DNA of 64,000 bases from JBDTSW01 sp963782605 (GTDB lineage Bacteria; Actinomycetota; Thermoleophilia; Solirubrobacterales; 70-9): positions 124,001 to 188,000 of the forward strand of contig CAWAKK010000012.1 in NCBI GenBank assembly GCA_963782605.1. The letters run 5' to 3'. This document shows, in pieces, positions 59,368 through 64,000 of this stretch (positions are counted from its first letter, which is position 1; the number at the start of each line of letters is the position of its first letter). A model generated the notes under the pieces. It made no database searches. It saw nothing but the letters and a program-made list of their open reading frames with translations, and was not told the DNA's origin. Made by a program: the position numbers and the translations under genes.

Positions 59368-60315
59368 CTAGGCCGCCAGACGCAGGGGCGGTCCCGTTTG
59401 CACCGCGAGGTGGTAATGCGTGATCGCGAAGACACCGGCAAGGCCCCGGTACGGCGCGTAGGGTTCGAAGTACTCCTCGACCTCGGCGACCGTGGCCCGG
59501 CGGCGGAGGTTCGTAAGCCGCCCCACAAGCTTCACGTACGCGAGGTCGCCCGCGGGGAGCGAGTCGGCCTCGCCGCGTCCGTGCAGCCCGAGGCACTGCA
59601 TCGTCCACGGGCCGATCTCACGAATCGCGAGCAGGCGGCGGTCGGCGCTCGGCAGGCTCGGATCAGCGCGCCCGGCCGCGACCTCGCGCCCGCAACGGAT
59701 CATTGCGATCGCGCGTCCATTCGAGAGGTCCATGCCCGCCAGCTCGGCAGGCGCTCGGCCAGCGATCACCTCGGGACCCGGGGCGTCTCGCAGCCAGCCG
59801 CTGGTGAGCGGCATCGGGGCCACGACGCGGCGCCCCCAGCGCCTCACGATCCTGCGCTCGATCTGCCGCGCGCGCGACGCCTCGATCAGCTGCCCGGCGA
59901 TCGCCTGCACCAGCGCCTCCCACGGCCAGGGCTTGCGGCGGGGGCGCAGCCACGGCCTGCGTCGTAGTGCGGGACCGATGACCGGGTCGCGTTTGAAGTG
60001 GGCGAAGAAGTCGCTCAGGTCGTCGTCGACGCCGAGCGCGAAGCGCATCCGCTCGATCGCAACCTCCAAGTGCTCCTGCTCGGCGCGGGTCTCATCACAG
60101 CGTTCGACCGGCTGGCCGGGGCGCGAGGCTCGAAAGGAAACGATCCCGGTGCGCCGCTGCCAGGCGTGAACGATGACCGGTCGCCCATCCACGCAAAGCA
60201 GGCGGGTGAGAACGCCATCGCGAGCACGGGTGGTGCCATCACCGGAGCCGCGCCTTGGCAGCCGGTACGGCCACGGTGGATCGACCTCGAGCTCGAGGGT
60301 CAGCGGACGGCTCAC
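59368..60315 (-). CDS. AlkA-like DNA glycosylase (HhH-GPD)
   Basis: A 315-residue HhH-GPD protein. The helix-hairpin-helix is LLAIREIGPWTMQCLGLHG and the catalytic Asp is probably in SLPAGDLAYVK; an N-terminal beta-rich part (PLTLELEVDPPWPYRLPRRG) resembles the AlkA N-domain. Predicted to remove alkylated bases. GTG 60315 begins just before that domain. Convergent with thiY, nine bases apart. Confidence 0.85.
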   Translation of the reverse strand: MSRPLTLELEVDPPWPYRLPRRGSGDGTTRARDGVLTRLLCVDGRPVIVHAWQRRTGIVSFRASRPGQPVERCDETRAEQEHLEVAIERMRFALGVDDDLSDFFAHFKRDPVIGPALRRRPWLRPRRKPWPWEALVQAIAGQLIEASRARQIERRIVRRWGRRVVAPMPLTSGWLRDAPGPEVIAGRAPAELAGMDLSNGRAIAMIRCGREVAAGRADPSLPSADRRLLAIREIGPWTMQCLGLHGRGEADSLPAGDLAYVKLVGRLTNLRRRATVAEVEEYFEPYAPYRGLAGVFAITHYHLAVQTGPPLRLAA

Positions 60316-60361
60316 GGCGAGAGGTCTACCGCACGGCCCGGCGGGCCGGCGGCCGGATGAG

Positions 60362-60682
60362 TTAGCGGCCGAGGACGTGGACGTCGACCAGGAACGAGCG
60401 GCTGGCAACGATGTTTGGAGCCTTGCTTCTGGCGCGCCGGCGGACCGCTTTGCGCGAGGAGCTCGAGACGGCTCCGACGGCGCGGACCGCGGCGACCGTG
60501 GCAGCGCCGGCGACGATGCCGCCGGCTGCGGCGATGGCGGCGGTCCTGACCTCGCCACGCCAGACGTCCACTTCGCCGCCCGCCGAAGCGGTGATCGGAA
60601 GCGGCCGGGCCTCCTCGGCCTCTACGTCGACACCCGCCACGGGCTCCTCGACCGCCTGCGCCTCCAGTACGTCCTCTCCCAC
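60362..60682 (-). CDS. Hypothetical protein with Ala-rich helix and conserved-looking C-terminus
   Basis: A 106-residue protein of unknown function. Acidic N-terminus, central hydrophobic AAIAAAGGIVAGAATVAAVRA that may touch the membrane, a basic RKAVRRRARSK stretch and an end of NIVASRSFLVDVHVLGR. The tail looks like a conserved C-terminus in Solirubrobacterales hypotheticals, by impression only. GTG start 60682. It shares its strand with the acyltransferase and glycosylase genes. Confidence 0.6.
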   Translation of the reverse strand: MGEDVLEAQAVEEPVAGVDVEAEEARPLPITASAGGEVDVWRGEVRTAAIAAAGGIVAGAATVAAVRAVGAVSSSSRKAVRRRARSKAPNIVASRSFLVDVHVLGR

Positions 60683-60703
60683 GACGCCGATACTAGTACC
60701 GAT

Positions 60704-61837
60704 CTAGCTCACGAGCGACCGCTCATAGATCCGGTAGCGCTGAACGACCTTTCCGCCCATGCCCTCCATCGCGCGGTTCATTGGGTCGTTCGTCTCAAGA
60801 ATCCACCCCATATGACCGCCGCGCGGTCCCACCGTGGCCGCCATCTCGATGTGACGCTCGTACAGAGCTGCCGCCACCCCCAGATGCTGATAATCGTCCT
60901 TCACCCCCAGGGCGAACACCCGCAGGCGGTCGATGTGGCGCTTCCGGCGCAGGAAGTGAATCCAGCCGAAGGGCAGGACACGTCCGTTCATCTTCGCGAT
61001 CGCCTGGTCTACGTCGGGCAGGGTGACGGCCGCGCCGATCACCTTCCCGTCCTGCTCCGCGATCATCGCCCAGTTCTCGTCGAGCACGGGCTTCAGGTTC
61101 TTCGCCTGAAAGCGCACCTCATCGTCGGTGACCGGCACGAAGCCCCAGTTCGACCCCCAGGCCTCGTTGTAGACGTCCGTGAAGGCCGCGACCTCCGTCT
61201 CGAGGTCGCGGCGACGCATGTTCCGGATCACCACTCCTGCCTCGCGCGACTTGTCCGCCGCCGCGTGGAGCAGGGGGTGCATCTCCGTTCCCTCCTTGAG
61301 CTCCCCGAACCAAAGCGCCCACATCAGCAGGTCCATGGCCTTGGTCATTCCCTGCCCCTCGATCAGGCCCTGATAGTGGGGCGGGTGCCATGGCTCGAGG
61401 ATCATCGAGGGCTCGTCGAAGCCGTCGATCAGAAGGCCCACCTCGTCGTTGGTCGTGAAGTCCATCGGCCCCAGGATCCGCTCGCGACCGCGCTCTGAAA
61501 GCCACCCGGTCGCGGCATCGAGAAGCGCCCCAGCGACCTCGGGGTCGTTCTCGCACTCGAAGAACCCGAACATCCCGTCGTTTCCGCCCTGGAACTGATC
61601 CCAGCGCCGGTCGACCTGGACCGAGATCCGCCCAACCGGCTCGCCCTCACGCTCAGCGAGCAGCAGCGCCACCTCTGCGTGGTCGAAATAGGGGTTCTTC
61701 TTCGGGTCGAGGAACTGCCGGCGCTCGAAGCGAAGTGGCGGAACCCACTGCGGGTCGTGCCGGCGCAGGCGGAAGGGAACCTCGATGAACTCGTTCAAGT
61801 CGCGACGCGAGGCAACGGGGCGGACCATGACCGGCAT
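60704..61837 (-). CDS. YghO-like N-acyltransferase (GNAT fold), candidate bacterial ceramide synthase
   Basis: A 377-residue protein of the YghO-like N-acyltransferase group. N-terminal FIEVPFRLRRHDPQWVPPLR, RISVQVDRRWDQFQGGNDG, FGFFECENDPEVAGALLDAA and GPMDFTTNDEVGLLIDGFD are typical; the C-terminal GNAT half has VFALGVKDDYQHLGVAAALYE and MGWILETNDPMNRAMEGMGG. Members of this group have been shown to act as bacterial ceramide synthase in Caulobacter; I assign this possibility because the next, divergent gene is SPT-like. A general lipid or amino-acid N-acyltransferase is the alternative. ATG start. Confidence 0.75.
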   Translation of the reverse strand: MPVMVRPVASRRDLNEFIEVPFRLRRHDPQWVPPLRFERRQFLDPKKNPYFDHAEVALLLAEREGEPVGRISVQVDRRWDQFQGGNDGMFGFFECENDPEVAGALLDAATGWLSERGRERILGPMDFTTNDEVGLLIDGFDEPSMILEPWHPPHYQGLIEGQGMTKAMDLLMWALWFGELKEGTEMHPLLHAAADKSREAGVVIRNMRRRDLETEVAAFTDVYNEAWGSNWGFVPVTDDEVRFQAKNLKPVLDENWAMIAEQDGKVIGAAVTLPDVDQAIAKMNGRVLPFGWIHFLRRKRHIDRLRVFALGVKDDYQHLGVAAALYERHIEMAATVGPRGGHMGWILETNDPMNRAMEGMGGKVVQRYRIYERSLVS

Positions 61838-61871
61838 CCTTTGACGCTACCGGGGATGCCACACTCCTCGC

Positions 61872-63128
61872 ATGCACGAGGCGATCAGCTCCCCGGTGGA
61901 CCTGTTCGAGAAGGCGCGAACGCACGATCGCCGCGAGCAGCTCGAGATGGCGCGAGCGGCAGGCCTGCTCCCCTATTTCCGCGTGATCGAGTCCGAGGCG
62001 GGCCCCTTGATGGAGGTCGAGGGCGGCGAGAAGGTGATGCTCGGCTCGAACAACTACCTTGGCCTTACGGGCGATCCGCGTGTGAAGGCCGCGGCGCGCG
62101 AGGCGCTGGAGCGCTACGGCACCGGCCTCACCGGCTCGCGCTTTCTTAACGGCACGACCCCGCTCCACCTGCGGCTCGAGTCCGAGCTGGCGGAGTGGAT
62201 GCAGACCGAGGACGTCCTCGTCTTCACCACCGGCCACCAGGCCAACGTCGGCTGCCTCGGCACGATCCTGGCGCCGGGCGACACCGTGATCTGCGATTCG
62301 GCCGACCACGCCTCGATCCTGGACGGCGTCCGCCTCTCCGGCGCGAAGCTGCGCCCCTTCCGCCACAACCAGATGTCGAAGCTCGAACGGATGCTCGAAC
62401 GAGCTGCGACGGATGGCGGCGGCGTCCTCGTGGTCGTCGACGGCGTCTTCTCGATGGAGGGCGACGTCTGTGATCTCCCGGGTATCGTCGAGCTCTGCGA
62501 GCGCTACGGAGCGCGCCTCATGGTCGATGAGGCCCATGCCGTCGGAGTGCTGGGCGCGCGGGGTGCAGGCACCTGCGAGCTGTTCGGGCTGGAGGAACGC
62601 GTGGACCTGCGGATGGGCACGTTCTCCAAGAGCCTCGCGTCCTGCGGCGGCTTCATCGCCGGCTCTGACGAGGTGATCGACTACCTGCGGGTCACCTCTC
62701 GCCCGTTCATCTTCACGGCCTCCGCCGTGCCGGCCGCCGTCGGCGCCGCGCTTGGCGCCCTCGGGGTGATCCGGGAAGAGGGGCCCGAGCTCATGGCGCG
62801 GCTGCTCGAGAACGCCGCCTACCTGCGCCAGGGCTACCGCGACCTCGGACTCCGAGTGGTCGAACCGGGCACGCTCCCGGACGGAAGCGAGGCGAACACC
62901 CCTGTGGTGCCGGTGGTCGTCGGCGAGGACTGGCAGGCCGTCAACCTCTGGAAGGCGCTCTTTGACGCGGGCGTCTACACCAACGTCGCGCTTCATCCGG
63001 CGGTCCCACCCGGGGGAGCGCTCCTGCGCACCTCGCTGATGGCGACCCACGAACGCGAGCACCTCGATCGCGCCCTCGCGGTCTTCGACCGGGTGCTCGT
63101 GGACTTCCCGGACGTGCCCCGGACCTAG
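61872..63128 (+). CDS. Alpha-oxoamine synthase, serine palmitoyltransferase-like
   Basis: PLP enzyme of the KBL/BioF/HemA/SPT family, 418 residues. Motifs: VMLGSNNYLGLTGDPRVK, YGTGLTGSRFLNGTTPLH, His146 stacking the cofactor (DSADHASILDG), VDEAHAVGVLG, and Lys253 in GTFSKSLASCGG. The GSNNYLGL plus GTGLTGSRFLNGT combination is closer to serine palmitoyltransferase than to BioF by eye. No bio or tdh genes are nearby; the divergent YghO-like gene 34 bases away supports sphingolipid synthesis. ATG start. Confidence 0.85.
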   Translation: MHEAISSPVDLFEKARTHDRREQLEMARAAGLLPYFRVIESEAGPLMEVEGGEKVMLGSNNYLGLTGDPRVKAAAREALERYGTGLTGSRFLNGTTPLHLRLESELAEWMQTEDVLVFTTGHQANVGCLGTILAPGDTVICDSADHASILDGVRLSGAKLRPFRHNQMSKLERMLERAATDGGGVLVVVDGVFSMEGDVCDLPGIVELCERYGARLMVDEAHAVGVLGARGAGTCELFGLEERVDLRMGTFSKSLASCGGFIAGSDEVIDYLRVTSRPFIFTASAVPAAVGAALGALGVIREEGPELMARLLENAAYLRQGYRDLGLRVVEPGTLPDGSEANTPVVPVVVGEDWQAVNLWKALFDAGVYTNVALHPAVPPGGALLRTSLMATHEREHLDRALAVFDRVLVDFPDVPRT

Positions 63129-63167
63129 CGAAGGACTGATTCGCTTCCCCCTGCGTGGGTAGTTTCG

Positions 63168-63189
63168 GCTTGTCCGATCTCGGACAAGC
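63168..63189 (+). other. Perfect inverted repeat after the SPT-like gene
   Basis: GCTTGTCCGA and TCGGACAAGC separated by TC form a 10-pair hairpin 39 bases past the SPT-like stop. No T-run follows. Could be a factor-assisted terminator or an operator. Confidence 0.55.
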
Positions 63190-63420
63190 GGGCGCGTCGA
63201 AGAAAAAGTGTGCTCTTAGCGAACGAGTGAGCCGCGTGGGAGGGGCACTCGGTTGCCAATCCGGACCGCGCTCGCTTAGGTTGATTCGGACGCCGGACGC
63301 ACCCGGGGCGGGGAGCGGTTGAGGCGGAGACGGTCTCCATCTCACCACCCTCGAGCGATCAACACAAGGTCGTTGAATTGGTGCGGTGACGTCGCACTAG
63401 CCACCTGAACCTCGATTCGC

Positions 63421-63435
63421 GTCACAAGGAGTGAC
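63421..63435 (+). promoter_or_regulatory. Hairpin presenting the mIHF Shine-Dalgarno
   Basis: GTCAC-AAGGA-GTGAC: a five-pair stem whose loop and first stem base contain the AAGGAG ribosome site, two bases before ATG 63438. Confidence 0.5.
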
Positions 63436-63437
63436 AA

Positions 63438-63776
63438 ATGGAAGCTGCCTCGACCCTAGCCCCTGCTCAGATGCCGCAGCACATGCGCGCGCTTGAAGAG
63501 GCCAACCGTGTACGCCTCGCCCGGGCCGCGCTTAAGCGCGACATCTCGAACGGGAAGCTCGAGGCCGCGGAGGTCGCCAGTCGTTGCCCCTGGGAGGTCA
63601 CGACTATGACCGTGGGGGAACTGCTTAGAAGCCAACGCCGATGGGGGCGCGCACGAACGCGCAAGTTCCTCCTCGGCCTCGCCCTCAACGAGAACCGTGA
63701 GCTGGGCCGTCTGACCGAGCGTCAGCGCATCGTCCTGGCACTCGCGCTCGAAGCGAAGACTCAGGGCACCTCCTAG
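63438..63776 (+). CDS. mihF: Actinobacterial integration host factor-like nucleoid protein (mIHF)
   Basis: A 112-residue basic DNA-binding protein. The C-terminal half MTVGELLRSQRRWGRARTRK and the following FLLGLALNENRELGRLTERQR match the helix-two-turn-helix fold of mycobacterial mIHF, which bends DNA and organises the nucleoid. The N-terminus EEANRVRLARAALKRDISNGK is the conserved helical part. ATG start with AAGGAG. Ends with a strong terminator. Usually essential and highly expressed in actinobacteria. Confidence 0.88.
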   Translation: MEAASTLAPAQMPQHMRALEEANRVRLARAALKRDISNGKLEAAEVASRCPWEVTTMTVGELLRSQRRWGRARTRKFLLGLALNENRELGRLTERQRIVLALALEAKTQGTS

Positions 63777-63795
63777 CGGCATCTGTCTCAGGCGC

Positions 63796-63822
63796 GGGGC
63801 GGGCGCTCGAAGCGCCCGCCCC
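63796..63822 (+). terminator. Terminator hairpin after mIHF
   Basis: Twelve perfect base pairs GGGGCGGGCGCT / AGCGCCCGCCCC with loop CGA, 19 bases past the stop, followed by GTTTGCGT. Could also stop the convergent gene on the other strand. Confidence 0.8.
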
Positions 63823-63843
63823 GTTTGCGTCTGCGTACGGGCT

Positions 63844-64000
63844 TCAGCGCAGCTTGTAGGCGACGCCGGCGCGCCGCTCGAAGAGACGGCTCAACGTCCA
63901 CCCGCCGCCGACGAAGAGCAGGCCGCCGATCACCAGGCGGATGACGATTGGAACCGAAGGCGCCAGGTAGAAGAGCGCCGCCAAGACGACTGCTGCGGCA
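63844..64000 (-). CDS. Membrane protein, C-terminal fragment (cut by window edge)
   Basis: Only about 51 C-terminal residues are visible, ending RRAGVAYKLR at the stop 63844. Two hydrophobic stretches, AAAVVLAALFYLAPS and IVIRLVIGGLLFVGGGWTL, point to an integral membrane protein. Family unknown. Convergent with mIHF. Confidence 0.6.
   Translation of the reverse strand, partial: AAAVVLAALFYLAPSVPIVIRLVIGGLLFVGGGWTLSRLFERRAGVAYKLR

Larger units (their letters stand above)
63129..63437. other. Intergenic region upstream of mIHF
   Basis: These 309 bases contain the 22-base perfect inverted repeat at 63168-63189, a possible -35 (TTGAAT, 63374-63379) with only a weak -10, and the small hairpin at 63421. 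No gene is convincing on either strand. The length suggests a regulated leader for the nucleoid-protein gene. Confidence 0.5.

Noticed and set aside
61653..63062. Minus-strand ORF of 469 codons opposite the SPT-like gene
   Set aside because: Shadow of a clear PLP enzyme; composition typical of antisense frames.
1..64000. tRNA genes, rRNA genes, CRISPR arrays, insertion sequences or prophage
   Set aside because: None seen by eye on either strand: no transposase or integrase protein, no regularly spaced repeats, no tRNA-like TPsiC/anticodon arrangement. A tRNAscan or Rfam run could still find something missed.

Overview
The window reads as chromosomal DNA of a high-GC actinobacterium. The closest fit is class Thermoleophilia (Solirubrobacterales-like); this is inferred from gene content, not from a phylogeny. 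Supporting features are an actinobacterial mIHF-type nucleoid protein, two F420/LLM-type oxidoreductases, ergothioneine genes (egtB, egtD), an InhA-like enoyl-ACP reductase working with a MaoC-type dehydratase, a three-subunit PntAA/PntAB/PntB transhydrogenase, a DUF5679 mini-protein and many GTG/TTG starts with 1-11 nt overlaps. I see no tRNA, rRNA, CRISPR array, insertion sequence or phage gene. It looks like core and metabolic chromosome rather than an island.

Layout. 0-4 kb: 5' part of the principal sigma factor gene with a plausible promoter, then a coupled trio (clade-type hypothetical protein, YihY/BrkB membrane protein, sugar-dehydrogenase lipoprotein) and an unknown gene. 4-10 kb: NAD(P)-binding protein, class II fructose-1,6-bisphosphatase, LLM oxidoreductase, egtD, egtB. 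10-20 kb: SDR, FHA-HTH regulator, a pilin-like secreted fusion, pntAA-pntAB-pntB, Ser/Thr kinase with a beta-propeller, SDR and LLM pair. 20-30 kb: PPK2, CtpE-like P-type ATPase, pyruvate kinase, ATP-grasp enzyme, crotonase, an autoregulated-looking winged-helix/membrane-protein pair, LigC ligase, CapA-like protein. 30-38 kb: acyl-CoA dehydrogenase, leaderless subtilase followed by a free prodomain-like protein, thiolase, rhodanese, DUF5679, GGDEF/HD-GYP protein. 38.6-46.1 kb: a nine-gene type II fatty-acid operon (fabD-fabH-fabG-acpP-fabF-accD-like-SGNH-MaoC-fabI). 46-50 kb: two-component pair, then ammonium transporter and P-II protein. 50-56.7 kb: metallophosphoesterase, large GMC oxidoreductase, MoxR/CoxE pair. 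56.7-59.4 kb: a TPP riboswitch followed by a ThiXYZ-type pyrimidine ABC transporter. 59.4-64 kb: AlkA-like glycosylase, a YghO-like acyltransferase divergent from a serine-palmitoyltransferase-like enzyme (a possible ceramide/sphingolipid pair), and mIHF.

Sequence quality. Six genes between 4.1 and 20.8 kb (the unknown gene at 3.5 kb, glpX twice, the LLM gene, egtD, pntB, ppk2) carry single-base frame breaks although conserved sequence continues perfectly in another frame. Nothing comparable is visible from 21 to 64 kb. This looks more like local sequence error than gene decay.

Most interesting signals: the SPT-like/YghO-like pair, the TPP riboswitch whose outer stem covers the Shine-Dalgarno, a 37-bp palindrome of fixed architecture present three times, a 3'-end motif found just after four stop codons, the subtilase plus separate prodomain, and a P-II protein with Leu at position 51.
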